A DNA stretch of 64,000 bases from Solibacillus cecembensis (GCF_001439635.1 NZ_LMBZ01000018.1:2033-66032); one strand, 5' to 3'. Positions 15,823-26,582 are shown, numbered from the stretch's first letter. The notes: generated from the sequence alone by a model not told the origin. Translations and numbers: made by a program.

Positions 15823-16652
15823 TCATTAAAGAAAATTGTTGGAAGTGGGAGTCAGCTAAGGGCGATTTTTTTATGAAGTATTATGAAGATGTGTATATCG
15901 CACAAAAAGTAAAAACGATTCATAAAAAGTTGAAAAGTATTCAATTTCCATACCATTTGAACGTTGAAAAAAATGGGGATACACATATTTTGAAGCAAAG
16001 TTGGTATGAAGGTAGAAGTGCAGATTTTAGTAAACTTTCAGATCAACAAAAAACATTGCAAGCGCTACAAGCTTTACATCAAACAAATGAACAAATCCGT
16101 TGGCAAGAAATCGACCTATTGCCATATTATGACCTGAGAGAAAAGTGGTATCGTCGCTTTGAACGGTTCATTGAGCATGAGTCAGAATTGAAAGTGTTAT
16201 TGCGTGATGATTATAAAAAAATAGTGGCAATGGCTTCGGATGCATTAAATCGAATCGATGGAATTAGTACGGAATTAGAGGAACGCACACTCTTGCATGG
16301 GGATGTTGTTCATCATAATTTCATGTTTGGAAAAGATGATATAAAGCTTGTGGATTTCGATTTAGCGGCAATGGGCAAAAGGACGGATGAACTCATTTTA
16401 TGGCTTCATCGTGTATTACCTAATGTCGGATATGATCTAAAAAGTGTCATGCAGGAACATCCCTATTTGCAACATGTCCGTCAAAAATCGCATTTTCTAC
16501 TGTTTCCGAATGAAATCATGAGAGAGGCTTTATTTTATTTGAAATTATCACCACGTCAAAAACAAGGTACCTATCCATTTATCAAAAAATTTTCAGGCGA
16601 CGTACTTCGTCATGAAAAAAAACTAACGCAAATGGTGTTGGAATTAGCTTGA
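15813..16652 (+). CDS. CotS/YsxE-like spore coat kinase-fold protein
   Basis: A 279-residue protein of the aminoglycoside-phosphotransferase fold used by the CotS/YutH/YsxE spore coat family. The Brenner-type motif LLHGDVVHHNFMF and the DFDLA metal-binding motif are intact, so it may bind a nucleotide. ATG 15813 overlaps the safA stop by 10 bases and has no ribosome-binding site of its own, suggesting coupling. ATG 15873, after AAGGGCG, is an alternative but would cut off residues that look homologous. The TGA stop lies inside an R1 repeat. Confidence 0.75.
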   Translation: MSLVIKENCWKWESAKGDFFMKYYEDVYIAQKVKTIHKKLKSIQFPYHLNVEKNGDTHILKQSWYEGRSADFSKLSDQQKTLQALQALHQTNEQIRWQEIDLLPYYDLREKWYRRFERFIEHESELKVLLRDDYKKIVAMASDALNRIDGISTELEERTLLHGDVVHHNFMFGKDDIKLVDFDLAAMGKRTDELILWLHRVLPNVGYDLKSVMQEHPYLQHVRQKSHFLLFPNEIMREALFYLKLSPRQKQGTYPFIKKFSGDVLRHEKKLTQMVLELA

Positions 16653-16775
16653 TTCAGCAGGGATTCAAACCCTGCTGAATCAAGTCAAGCCCCGGCGGAT
16701 GTCACAGATTTTTTAGGGGAGTTTTTCGAGCGAGCTCGAAAAAAATCTGGACGCAATTACGCCGAGGCGTAATTG
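16648..16775 (+). repeat. R1 mosaic repeat, compact copy
   Basis: Head hairpin CTTGATTCAGCAGGG / CCCTGCTGAATCAAG (16648-16684), core CCCCGGCGGATGTCACAG with TTTTTCGAGC / GCTCGAAAAA, and tail CAATTACGCC / GGCGTAATTG. No module B. The stop codon of the upstream gene is in its first arm. Confidence 0.88.
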
Positions 16776-16896
16776 ATAATCCCATTGTTAAGAAATGATA
16801 AAAGTATATCAGTGTCACTTCATGAATTGATATGCTAAAATAGCGTAGACTGTCTTAATTTTAGGCAGTCTTTCTTCATGTGAAATGCAACGTACG

Positions 16897-16926
16897 TTCG
16901 GTTTTAGCGGGATGGTATGTTATAAT
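16897..16926 (+). promoter_or_regulatory. promoter of ruvAB
   Basis: TATAAT at 16921-16926 with TTCGGT 18 bp upstream. An additional extended -10 (TGC-TAAAAT, 16833-16841) lies farther upstream, followed by a weak hairpin AGACTG / CAGTCT at 16847-16871. Nothing else was seen between the R1 copy and ruvA. Confidence 0.5.
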
Positions 16927-16952
16927 AGTTGCATGAATGTGAGGGATAGAAT

Positions 16953-17573
16953 ATGTATGATTATTTAAAAGGACAAGTGACGAGAATTACACCAGAATAT
17001 ATTGTACTTGAGCAACAAGGAATTGGTTGGCGTTTATTTACACCCAATCCTTTTGTATTTAGACAATCAGCGAGTGAGCAGCAAATCTTTGTTTCGATGC
17101 AAGTTCGTGAAGATGCCCAGCTATTGTATGGTTTTCATAGTTTAGATCAACGTGAATTGTTTAAAAAGTTAATTCAAGTGTCGGGTATTGGTCCAAAGGG
17201 TGCGCTGGCGATTTTAGCGAGTGGCAATCCAACACAAGTGATTCAAGCGATTGAAATGGAAGATGAAGCGTTTTTAATTCGTTTCCCTGGTGTTGGAAAG
17301 AAAACAGCCCGCCAAATGATTTTGGACTTAAAAGGAAAATTAAGTTCATTGCTTGATTCATTTGAGTTGCCAAGTACAGATGAGGAATTGCCGCTATTCG
17401 GTGTGAATCCAAATCAACACGAGCTGGAAGAAGCGATGCTCGCATTGACGGCTTTAGGCTACTCGGAAAAAGAGTTGGTAAAGATCAAACCGCTGCTTGA
17501 GGATGATGAAAACTTGTCTACAACAGATGGCTATATGAAACAAGCGTTGAAATTATTATTGAAAATGAAGTGA
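16953..17573 (+). CDS. ruvA: Holliday junction branch-migration subunit RuvA
   Basis: A 206-residue DNA-binding subunit that holds Holliday junctions for RuvB. The N-terminal OB fold (MYDYLKGQVTRITPEYIVLE) is followed by tandem helix-hairpin-helix motifs (VSGIGPKGALAIL and FPGVGKKTARQMI) and the C-terminal RuvB-contacting domain (ALTALGYSEKEL). Length is normal. It lies 15 bases before the ruvB start. Confidence 0.97.
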   Translation: MYDYLKGQVTRITPEYIVLEQQGIGWRLFTPNPFVFRQSASEQQIFVSMQVREDAQLLYGFHSLDQRELFKKLIQVSGIGPKGALAILASGNPTQVIQAIEMEDEAFLIRFPGVGKKTARQMILDLKGKLSSLLDSFELPSTDEELPLFGVNPNQHELEEAMLALTALGYSEKELVKIKPLLEDDENLSTTDGYMKQALKLLLKMK

Positions 17574-17588
17574 TAAGGAGTGAGAACC

Positions 17589-18593
17589 ATGTCAGACCGC
17601 GTACTTTCAAGTGAAGCATCTGAAGCAGAACAACAACTTGAGCTTTCTTTGCGTCCGCAGCGACTTGTACAATACATAGGGCAGCATAAAGTAAAAGAAA
17701 ACTTAAAGATATTCATTGAAGCTGCAAAACTTCGTCAGGAAAGTCTTGACCACGTACTCCTTTATGGTCCACCTGGTTTAGGGAAAACAACATTAGCGAT
17801 TGTGATAGCCAATGAAATGGAAGTTCAAGTAAAAATGACGAGTGGTCCAGCCATTGAACGTCCTGGCGATTTAGCGGCGATTTTAAGTTCGCTGGAGCCA
17901 GGAGATGTGCTATTCATTGATGAAATTCATCGTTTACCTCGAGCGATTGAGGAAGTGTTGTATTCTGCGATGGAAGACTTTTGCTTAGATATCGTTGTTG
18001 GAAAAGGTCCAGAAGCGCGCTCCATTAGGCTCGATTTACCACCATTTACGTTAATCGGTGCAACAACGCGTGCAGGTGCTTTATCTGCCCCACTGCGAGA
18101 TCGCTTTGGCGTTCTTACACGTCTAGAGTACTATGATGAGGATGCTTTAGCTGAAATTGTTATTCGATCTGGTACATTATTTGATGTTGAGATTGGCGGG
18201 CATGCTGCTGCTGAAATTGCACGGCGTTCTCGAGGGACACCACGTATTGCCAACCGTCTGTTAAAACGAGTGCGTGATTATGCACAAGTATTAGCGGATG
18301 GAGTCATTTCCCCGGAGCTTGCGGCCCAGGCGTTAGAATTATTACAGGTGGATCCAAGAGGGCTTGATCATATCGACCATAAATTGATTCAGTCTATGAT
18401 TGAGCGTTTTGGTGGAGGTCCGGTTGGCTTAGATGCGTTAGCTGCTTCGATTGGGGAGGAACGCATTACAATAGAAGACGTGTATGAACCGTATTTATTG
18501 CAAATAGGTTTTATCCAGAGGTCCCCAAGAGGGCGTATTGCAACAGACCTTTGCTATAATCATTTTGGCTATCCGCCAGCACAAAAAGAATAG
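17589..18593 (+). CDS. ruvB: Holliday junction helicase RuvB
   Basis: A 334-residue AAA+ motor for branch migration. Walker [10 protein letters not shown], Walker B LFIDEIH, the [15 protein letters not shown] sensor region and the C-terminal winged helix ([12 protein letters not shown]) are present. ATG 17589 is preferred to an in-frame GTG at 17580, because AAGGAGTGAG overlaps that GTG and the family starts near MSDRVLSSE. Confidence 0.98.
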   Translation: MSDRVLSSEASEAEQQLELSLRPQRLVQYIGQHKVKENLKIFIEAAKLRQESLDHVLLYGPPGLGKTTLAIVIANEMEVQVKMTSGPAIERPGDLAAILSSLEPGDVLFIDEIHRLPRAIEEVLYSAMEDFCLDIVVGKGPEARSIRLDLPPFTLIGATTRAGALSAPLRDRFGVLTRLEYYDEDALAEIVIRSGTLFDVEIGGHAAAEIARRSRGTPRIANRLLKRVRDYAQVLADGVISPELAAQALELLQVDPRGLDHIDHKLIQSMIERFGGGPVGLDALAASIGEERITIEDVYEPYLLQIGFIQRSPRGRIATDLCYNHFGYPPAQKE

Positions 18594-18608
18594 AAGGAAG
18601 TTTTGAAT

Positions 18609-19646
18609 TTGAAAGTAGAAGATTTTGATTTTCAATTACCCGAAGAATTAATTGCCCAAACTCCATTACTTGATCGCACAGCAAGTCGACTAATGGTGGT
18701 CAATCCAAACTCATTAGACTTGGAACATCATACATTTGCCAAAATTTTAGATGAATTCCAAGCTGGTGATTGCCTTGTTTTAAATGATACGCGTGTTTTA
18801 CCAGCGCGTTTAATGGGCGTAAAACCGGATACTGGGGCTAATATTGAAGTATTATTATTAAAGCAAACGAATGATGACGAGTGGGAAACACTCGTGAAGC
18901 CTGCGAAACGTGTTAAAGTTGGAACTGTCGTTACGTTTGGAGAAGGTTTACTTACGGCAACATGCACAGGGGAGCTTGAGCATGGTGGTCGTCTATTTAA
19001 ATTTGACTATGATGGCATCTTTTATGAGATTTTGGAGCAATTAGGTGAGATGCCATTGCCACCATACATTCGTGAAAAATTGGATGACCAAGACCGTTAT
19101 CAAACCGTTTATGCAAAAGAGCGCGGTTCAGCAGCGGCGCCAACAGCAGGACTTCATTTTACAGAGCCATTGCTTGAAGCGATTCGTGCAAAAGGTGTGG
19201 AAGTCGTATTTGTTACACTGCATGTAGGTCTTGGCACATTCCGCCCAGTGAGTGTGGAGTCGATCGAAAATCATGATATGCACTCGGAGTTTTACAGCGT
19301 AACCGAGGAAGCAGCTGCTACGATTAATCGCGTAAAAGCAAATGGCGGCAATATTATATCTGTTGGTACGACATCGACGCGTACATTAGAAACAGTTGCT
19401 TCAAAAAATGATGGAAAAATCGTCGCGGAACAAGGCTGGACAAGCATCTTTATTTATCCAGGCTATGAATTCAAAGCGATTGATGGGTTAATTACTAACT
19501 TCCATCTACCGAAATCGACGCTTGTTATGCTCGTAAGCGCGTTAGCAAGCAAAGAAACGATTATAAATGCATATGAAAAAGCGGTAGAAGAACAATATCG
19601 TTTCTTTAGCTTTGGCGATGCGATGTTCATTCGTCCGAAGAAGTAG
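18609..19646 (+). CDS. queA: S-adenosylmethionine:tRNA ribosyltransferase-isomerase QueA
   Basis: A 345-residue enzyme that transfers the ribosyl part of SAM to 7-aminomethyl-7-deazaguanine in tRNA to make epoxyqueuosine. Family motifs [19 protein letters not shown] and [10 protein letters not shown] are visible. TTG 18609 lies 8 bases after AAGGAAG and gives [17 protein letters not shown] as in B. subtilis; the in-frame TTG at 18603 is too close. It acts after Tgt, encoded next. Confidence 0.96.
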   Translation: MKVEDFDFQLPEELIAQTPLLDRTASRLMVVNPNSLDLEHHTFAKILDEFQAGDCLVLNDTRVLPARLMGVKPDTGANIEVLLLKQTNDDEWETLVKPAKRVKVGTVVTFGEGLLTATCTGELEHGGRLFKFDYDGIFYEILEQLGEMPLPPYIREKLDDQDRYQTVYAKERGSAAAPTAGLHFTEPLLEAIRAKGVEVVFVTLHVGLGTFRPVSVESIENHDMHSEFYSVTEEAAATINRVKANGGNIISVGTTSTRTLETVASKNDGKIVAEQGWTSIFIYPGYEFKAIDGLITNFHLPKSTLVMLVSALASKETIINAYEKAVEEQYRFFSFGDAMFIRPKK

Positions 19647-19700
19647 AATCAAGTCAGCCATATTTGCGCTGAAAAAAACAAAGTACTGTTTATACTTTAG

Positions 19701-20876
<1,176 letters not shown>

Positions 20877-20996
20877 ATAATAGCCGAAAAACTAAAAACT
20901 TCTACTTTTTTAATGAAAATATAGAGTTTTTTTGCGAAAATATAGCAGTTTTATACTATACTAGGTAAGTGAAATAGAGAAGGGGGGAAATGAGAC

Positions 20997-21257
20997 ATGG
21001 AAGGCATATTACAATTTGCACCAATTATTATTATGTTCGTAGCAATGTGGTTTATTTTAATTCGTCCAGCACAAAAGCGTCAAAAAGCGACGGTAGCAAT
21101 GCAAAACGATTTGAAGCGCGGTGACCGCGTTGTAACAGTTGGTGGATTACACGGTGAAGTCGATGCAATTGAGGATGCAGTTGTCTATCTAAAAGTAGAC
21201 GACGGTACACGTTTGAAATTTGAGCGCCAAGCAATTGGTCGCGTTGAAGCTATTTAA
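20997..21257 (+). CDS. yajC: preprotein translocase subunit YajC
   Basis: An 86-residue bitopic protein: an N-terminal membrane helix (residues 5-22), the FILIRPAQKRQK motif and a small cytoplasmic beta domain (GDRVVTVGGLHGEV). YajC accompanies SecDF-YidC; secDF is 3 kb downstream. A TTGCGA-like element and TATACT boxes around 20932-20962 suggest its own promoter. Confidence 0.95.
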   Translation: MEGILQFAPIIIMFVAMWFILIRPAQKRQKATVAMQNDLKRGDRVVTVGGLHGEVDAIEDAVVYLKVDDGTRLKFERQAIGRVEAI

Positions 21258-21266
21258 TCGTATTTA

Positions 21267-21303
21267 AAAGCTTGCGGAAATTTATTTTCTGCAAGCTTTT
21301 TTG
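21267..21303 (+). terminator. terminator of yajC
   Basis: Stem AAAAGCTTGCGGAAA / TTTCTGCAAGCTTTT with one G-U pair, then more T residues. Confidence 0.9.
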
Positions 21304-21356
21304 TATAGGAAAAGGCAAAATGGCAAACGCTTAACTGTAAAAAGAGGTGTTTTTGG

Positions 21357-21998
21357 ATGAATGATTATGTGCTAATTATAATGAAAACCGTCTCGCTCTA
21401 TTTTATTTTGCTCGTTGTTTTCCGTTTGATGGGTAAACGAGAAATAGGCGAATTAAGTATTGTGGATTTAGCGATTTTTGTATTAATTGCTGAAGTCGCT
21501 GCGCTCGCACTTGCGGATATACATAATCCATTTCTTAAAGACATTTTACCAGTTGGGATCCTATTCGTTATTCAATATGTGAATTCGCTGCTCCTTTTAA
21601 AAAATAAACGATTACGAGATTTTATAGAAGGTGACCCGTCGATGATTATACGGGATGGCTGGATAATTGAAATCGAAATGAAAAAGCAACGTTATAATTT
21701 AGATGATTTACTCCAACAACTTCGAGAGCAAGGTGTTGGGTCAGTTCAAGATGTCGCGTATGCTTTTTTAGAACAATCAGGAAAATTATCAATTTACAAA
21801 AAAGACGAACCACCGTTAATTATGCCCCTTGTTCTAGATGGCTATATCGATAAAAGGCATTTGAGACTGATCAATAAGGACGAGGAATGGCTCGTGCATG
21901 AACTGATGGTGCTTGGTTATACAAATATGAAGGATATTTTTTATTGTAGCTACGAAAATGAAAAATTGTTTGTTCAATTACGAGCGCGAAAAAACTGA
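21357..21998 (+). CDS. yrbG: YrbG-like DUF421 membrane protein
   Basis: A 213-residue protein of the YetF/YrbG (DUF421) family. Three N-terminal membrane segments lead into FRLMGKREIGELSIVDLAIFVLI, the family signature, followed by a cytoplasmic domain of about 110 residues. Function is unknown; other family members occur in sporulating Bacillus. Its 3' end overlaps the convergent spoVB gene by 21 bases with no terminator between them. Confidence 0.88.
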   Translation: MNDYVLIIMKTVSLYFILLVVFRLMGKREIGELSIVDLAIFVLIAEVAALALADIHNPFLKDILPVGILFVIQYVNSLLLLKNKRLRDFIEGDPSMIIRDGWIIEIEMKKQRYNLDDLLQQLREQGVGSVQDVAYAFLEQSGKLSIYKKDEPPLIMPLVLDGYIDKRHLRLINKDEEWLVHELMVLGYTNMKDIFYCSYENEKLFVQLRARKN

Positions 21999-23483
21999 GC
22001 GAATGTATTTTAAATCCTCTAAGCGAACTTGTCTTGTGAGTAGTAATAATCCGACGATAATCGCAATGGTCATTAAGCTAGATTCTATAAAAGGTAGCCC
22101 TTGTGCAAGGAATGGTTGGATGAAACAGGTCAAAATAAATAACACATAAGGCACTAAAAATATTTGAAAACCAATGGCAATTTTCTTATGTTGGCGAATA
22201 GAAGCAATGTGTAAAAAAGATGTAATGAGTACGCCAAAACCGATTGCAATAATAGCCCCGCGCTCTTGTATTGTTTGCTGGGAAGCTAAAATAAATAATA
22301 GAAAAAGTTTCCCAACTCCACCATAGATCGAGTTCATCATGGCAGCGCGGGCCTCATCTGCCGCTTGTAAAATCGCGTGAAGAGGGCTCTGAATGTAATA
22401 AAAATAAAAGATGGGCGCCAAAATTTTCATATAGCCCCGGTTTTCTTCGAGGTGGAATAAGCGAACAGCCAATTCATCTCCGTGTAGAAAAAAATACGTC
22501 GCTGCAAGACAACCAACGAGTGATGAAAGCCGTAGTGACATAGCGATGCGTGTATTGAGCAACTTCCAATTTTGCTTTGCAAGGGCACCACTAACTGCTG
22601 GAATTAATACGATGGCAAGTGCACTTGGAATGAAGGCAGGAAACAACAGTAACGGGATGTGCACGCCTGAAATAATACCGTATAACGTCGTTGCTGCAGA
22701 GGCTGTTATACCTGAAACAGTTAATGCTTTCAAGAAAATAATCGGCTCTAAAAACCAAGTGAAAGTACCGAATAATTTACTACCGGCTGAAGGGAGGGCG
22801 ATTCTGAAAATCGGATTTACCGGATATTTCCGCGTTGATTGTTTTTTCATTTGACGCTTAGACTTCCAATAATAAAAGGCTAAAAATAGGAAGGAAAATA
22901 CTTCGCCAAGTCCAGTTATGGCCATTGCGACTGCCGCCGTTCTGGCAGGATCTTCAGGTGTCACAAATAATGGAAGTAATAATACGATGAGTGCAATTCG
23001 GACACCTTGTTCAAGAAGTTGTGCCCAAGCTGTTGGTGCAATTTTTGTAATCCCTTGTAAATAGGCTTTTATTAAACTTGAAAAAATGACAACAGGAATT
23101 GTACAAAGTCCGATATACAGTGTAAAAACAATATCTTCATTATGTAAGAGTGTTTTTGCGATAAAAGGTATGCTAAATGCGACGATTGGGAAGAAAATAA
23201 GGATAGAAATAAAAGAAATTTTAATTGCGGTTTTCATAACGGACAAAATATGCTCGTCTTTATTTTTTGCATAATACTCCGCAATGATTTTGGTAACGGC
23301 AATCGGAATACCTAATTGGATGAGCGATATAAAGAAGATGAAGGTAGGATAGGAAGTCATATATAAACCGACTGCTTCTTCACCCGCAATTTGCATAAAT
23401 TGCATTCTGTAAACAAAGCCAAAAAGTTTCGAAATTAAAATAACGAACATTAAAAAGAATGTCCCTTTCATGAATGAGCCCAA
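21978..23483 (-). CDS. spoVB: stage V sporulation protein B (SpoVB), MurJ-like flippase family
   Basis: A 501-residue polytopic MOP-superfamily protein with about 14 membrane segments. SpoVB is needed for spore cortex synthesis in B. subtilis and is thought to flip lipid-linked precursors. FVILISKLFGFVYRM at the N terminus and the yrbG/comN context match. TTG 23483 after AGAAGGGAT is the likely start; ATG 23471 is possible. The YrbG reading frame runs into its 3' end from the other strand. Confidence 0.92.
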   Translation of the reverse strand: MGSFMKGTFFLMFVILISKLFGFVYRMQFMQIAGEEAVGLYMTSYPTFIFFISLIQLGIPIAVTKIIAEYYAKNKDEHILSVMKTAIKISFISILIFFPIVAFSIPFIAKTLLHNEDIVFTLYIGLCTIPVVIFSSLIKAYLQGITKIAPTAWAQLLEQGVRIALIVLLLPLFVTPEDPARTAAVAMAITGLGEVFSFLFLAFYYWKSKRQMKKQSTRKYPVNPIFRIALPSAGSKLFGTFTWFLEPIIFLKALTVSGITASAATTLYGIISGVHIPLLLFPAFIPSALAIVLIPAVSGALAKQNWKLLNTRIAMSLRLSSLVGCLAATYFFLHGDELAVRLFHLEENRGYMKILAPIFYFYYIQSPLHAILQAADEARAAMMNSIYGGVGKLFLLFILASQQTIQERGAIIAIGFGVLITSFLHIASIRQHKKIAIGFQIFLVPYVLFILTCFIQPFLAQGLPFIESSLMTIAIIVGLLLLTRQVRLEDLKYIRSVFSRS

Positions 23484-23576
23484 TTATCTTATCCCTTCTC
23501 ATTTTAAATTGATTCAGATACAATATCTATATGCATGAACAACGATAGTTAAAACTTTGAAGAGGGAGTGACAATA

Positions 23577-23900
23577 ATGGCGGTTCCGTACGAAAGTTTA
23601 TTTAAAGAAGTTCAAATTGTTATAAATAATAAAATGGAGGAATTTCAATATTTCGGGTACGATGCCATTACAAAAGAGGATTTATGGACTTATTGTATTG
23701 AAAAGAAGTGGCGAAAAAAAGATATTAATGAATTAAGGTTGCATGAAGTAGTAGCCACTATTTTTACAGTTACTTCATCAGAATTAATTAATTATGCACA
23801 AGTGAAGGGCTTAAAAGAAAGTGCGTCTCAAATGGAAATTCCAATAGAAGAAATGAAACATTTATTCCATTTAAAACCGCCAAACGATACGGAACAATAA
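23577..23900 (+). CDS. comN: ComN-like post-transcriptional regulator
   Basis: A 107-residue soluble protein of the ComN (YrzD) family. In B. subtilis ComN acts post-transcriptionally on comE mRNA in competence; comEA is at the end of this window. The conserved stretch WTYCIEKKWRKKDINELRLHEVVATIF is characteristic. ATG 23577 lies correctly behind AGAGGGAG; an in-frame GTG at 23568 is too close. It is divergent from spoVB and precedes secDF, as in B. subtilis. Confidence 0.85.
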   Translation: MAVPYESLFKEVQIVINNKMEEFQYFGYDAITKEDLWTYCIEKKWRKKDINELRLHEVVATIFTVTSSELINYAQVKGLKESASQMEIPIEEMKHLFHLKPPNDTEQ

Positions 23901-23933
23901 AGAGCAAAATAAGAAGAATTATTTCGTGATAAT

Positions 23934-23962
23934 TTGACAGGTAACACATCCTGTTTCATAAT
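23934..23962 (+). promoter_or_regulatory. promoter of secDF
   Basis: TTGACA at 23934-23939 and CATAAT at 23957-23962, 17 bp apart. Confidence 0.7.
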
Positions 23963-23973
23963 GATATTGTTAT

Positions 23974-24010
23974 GCTTTTTGAAGTAATGGAATGATTCTT
24001 TTCAAAAAGC
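23974..24010 (+). promoter_or_regulatory. 5'-proximal hairpin in the secDF leader
   Basis: Ten-base arms GCTTTTTGAA / TTCAAAAAGC around 17 bases, starting within a few bases of the inferred transcription start. It is too far from the gene to hide the start site and is followed by no T run, so an mRNA-stabilising or regulatory role is possible. Confidence 0.45.
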
Positions 24011-24093
24011 AAAGTTTGATACATAGTTTTAGGAAAGGTGCTTTTGCTTTTCCATCGTGCATGAACGTGTGCGAAAATGAGGAGGATTTTTAA

Positions 24094-26367
24094 ATGAAAT
24101 TAGCAAACCGTATTATTACGTTTGCTCTAGTTGTAGCATTGCTATTTACTGGAATGGGCACAACGGTAGAAAAAGTTTTAAATGACGTAAAACTTGGCCT
24201 TGATTTACAAGGAGGGTTCGAAGTCCTTTATGAAGTGGAATCACTTGTAGATGGACAAAAAATAACACAGGAAGTTTTAACGGACACAACTATTGCATTA
24301 AATAATCGAATCAATGAATTTGGTGTAAGTGAGCCAAGTATCAATGTTGAAGGAGAAGACCGCATTCGTGTGCAGCTTGCAGGTATGGACGATCAAGCTT
24401 CAGCGCGTGAGCTATTATCGAGCACAGCCAACCTATCTTTCCGTGATGTAGATGACAATCTATTGTTAGATGGTACGGATTTAAAAGAAGGTGGCGCAAA
24501 AGACTCGTTTGACCAGCAAAACCAACCAATTGTAACATTAACATTAAAAGACGCAGCGAAATTTGCTGAAGTAACTGAAAAAGTAAAAAATATGGGTCCA
24601 GGGCGCAATCTTTTAGTTGTATGGTTAGACTTTGAAGAAGGTGTAGACTCTTACGCAGTAGAGTCACAAAAGCCACCTGTAGATCAAAAATATCAATCAG
24701 CAGCATCTGTAACACAAGTATTAAATACGACAGATGTGATGATTTCTGGTAACTTCACAGTAGAAGAAACGAAAAACTTTGCATCGGTATTAAATGCCGG
24801 TTCGTTACCAGTTAAACTAACAGAAATTTATTCGACATCAGTCGGCGCACAATTTGGTGAGGATGCGTTAAATGATACGGTATATGCAGGGATTATCGGT
24901 GTATTAATCATCTTTGCCTTTATGCTACTGTACTACCGCTTACCAGGTTTTGTTTCGATTATTACATTATCAGTATTCACATATTTAGTATTAATCGTCT
25001 TTAACGGGATTAATGCGGTGCTTACATTACCAGGTATCGCAGCGATCGTATTAGGTATTGGTATGGCCGTTGATGCGAACATTTTAACAGCAGAACGTAT
25101 TCGTGAAGAACTACGCGTTGGCCTTTCAGTGAAGGATGCCTTTAAAGTCGGTTCTAAACAATCATTATCTGCTATTGTTGACGCGCAATTAACAACTTTA
25201 CTAGCAGCTGCTGTATTATTCTTCTATGGTACAAGTTCAGTAAAAGGTTTCGCAACAACATTAATTATCTCGATTTTACTATCATTCATAACGGCTGTTT
25301 GGGGTTCACGTATGCTACAAGGATTACTTGTAAATAGTGGCTACTTCAACAATCCAGCATGGTTTGGTATTAAAAAATCACAACAACATAATATTGAAGA
25401 TGGCATAACATCACTTGATTTAACGACGAAATTCGATAAATTAGACTTTGTAGGTAATCGTAAAAAATTCTATCTGCTTTCTACGATCATTTTAGCAGTA
25501 GGTATCGGAATTTTAGCTGTTTTTAAGTTAAATTTAGGAATCGATTTCTCAGGTGGTACGCGCGTTGAAATTTTAGCGGATAGTACATTAACACAACAAG
25601 AAGTGGTTGAGTATTTAGATGAAATTGGTTACGCAAATAGTGATGTTGTCATTTCAGGTGACAAGCAAAATATTGCAGTAACACGCTATAAAGAAGACTT
25701 CAGCCAAAAAGAAGTGCTTGATTTTAAAGCACAAGTTATGGAAAAGTATGGGCATGAACCAAGCTTAAGTACGGTTTCCGCAACGGTTGGTAAAGAGCTA
25801 GCTAAAAATGCAATAAAAGCATTAGTATTAGCGGCATTAGGAATTATCATTTATGTCGCTGTCCGCTTTGAATGGCGCATGGGACTTGGTGCGATTATTT
25901 CCTTACTACATGACGTATTCTTCATCGTAGTTGCATTCAGTGTGTTACGTTTAGAAGTAGATATTACATTTATCGCAGCGGTATTAACGATTGTCGGTTA
26001 TTCTATCAATGATACGATCGTAACATTTGACCGTATCCGTGAAAATATCGATCGTCAAGAGAAAATTACTACAAAAGCAGAACTAGCGGATATTGTAAAC
26101 AAATCGCTTCGTCAAACGATGGGACGTTCTGTAAATACGGTATTAACTGTAATTATTGTTGTTGTAGCGCTGATTTTCTTAGGTGCTCCTTCAATTCAAA
26201 ACTTCTCGATTGCATTATTAATCGGTTTAGTAACAGGTATGTACTCTTCAATTTGTATCGCAGCACAAGTGTGGTATACACTAAAAGCACGCGAGATGGA
26301 CAAAAAAGGTACAGCTGTTGTGAAAAAAGAGAAAAAACAATGGGGTTCAGACGAGCCACAAGTATAA
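24094..26367 (+). CDS. secDF: fused protein translocase subunit SecDF
   Basis: A 757-residue fusion of SecD (residues 1-435) and SecF (450-735), as in Bacillus, with about 12 membrane segments. SecD motifs LGLDLQGGFEV and AVDANILTAERIREE and SecF motifs GIDFSGGTRVE and INDTIVTFDRIREN are intact. It uses the proton gradient to help pull secreted proteins through SecYEG. GAGGAGG precedes the ATG. It is the single gene of its transcript, with a strong promoter and terminator. Confidence 0.97.
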   Translation: MKLANRIITFALVVALLFTGMGTTVEKVLNDVKLGLDLQGGFEVLYEVESLVDGQKITQEVLTDTTIALNNRINEFGVSEPSINVEGEDRIRVQLAGMDDQASARELLSSTANLSFRDVDDNLLLDGTDLKEGGAKDSFDQQNQPIVTLTLKDAAKFAEVTEKVKNMGPGRNLLVVWLDFEEGVDSYAVESQKPPVDQKYQSAASVTQVLNTTDVMISGNFTVEETKNFASVLNAGSLPVKLTEIYSTSVGAQFGEDALNDTVYAGIIGVLIIFAFMLLYYRLPGFVSIITLSVFTYLVLIVFNGINAVLTLPGIAAIVLGIGMAVDANILTAERIREELRVGLSVKDAFKVGSKQSLSAIVDAQLTTLLAAAVLFFYGTSSVKGFATTLIISILLSFITAVWGSRMLQGLLVNSGYFNNPAWFGIKKSQQHNIEDGITSLDLTTKFDKLDFVGNRKKFYLLSTIILAVGIGILAVFKLNLGIDFSGGTRVEILADSTLTQQEVVEYLDEIGYANSDVVISGDKQNIAVTRYKEDFSQKEVLDFKAQVMEKYGHEPSLSTVSATVGKELAKNAIKALVLAALGIIIYVAVRFEWRMGLGAIISLLHDVFFIVVAFSVLRLEVDITFIAAVLTIVGYSINDTIVTFDRIRENIDRQEKITTKAELADIVNKSLRQTMGRSVNTVLTVIIVVVALIFLGAPSIQNFSIALLIGLVTGMYSSICIAAQVWYTLKAREMDKKGTAVVKKEKKQWGSDEPQV

Positions 26368-26378
26368 TATATGATGAG

Positions 26379-26417
26379 CTAGCAAGAAGTTTAAAACAAC
26401 TTCTTGCTAGTTTTTTT
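26379..26417 (+). terminator. terminator of secDF
   Basis: Perfect 13-bp stem CTAGCAAGAAGTT / AACTTCTTGCTAG followed by eight T residues. Confidence 0.95.
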
Positions 26418-26541
26418 GTGGGGAAATGATGTGATCTACCTGAGTTATAGGGCGTTTAGCTGCTAGACGGATAGAAATGTAAAACGGATGGATAGAATTC
26501 GAAATGTGACGGATAGGGAACTGCAAAAATCTGCAGTTAAA

Positions 26542-26582
26542 CTAAAAAAACGGGCATTCGATTTTAATCAAATGACCGTTTT
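26542..26582 (-). terminator. terminator of the lapA-like gene
   Basis: AACGG..CATT..GATT pairs with AATC..AATG..CCGTT; the A run at 26544-26550 gives the T run on the minus strand. Between this and the secDF terminator lie short ACGGATAG repeats and a small AACTGCA / TGCAGTT hairpin, but no gene. Confidence 0.75.

Noticed and set aside
21958..22149. Plus-strand frame downstream of yrbG
   Set aside because: Antisense shadow of the spoVB 3' end.
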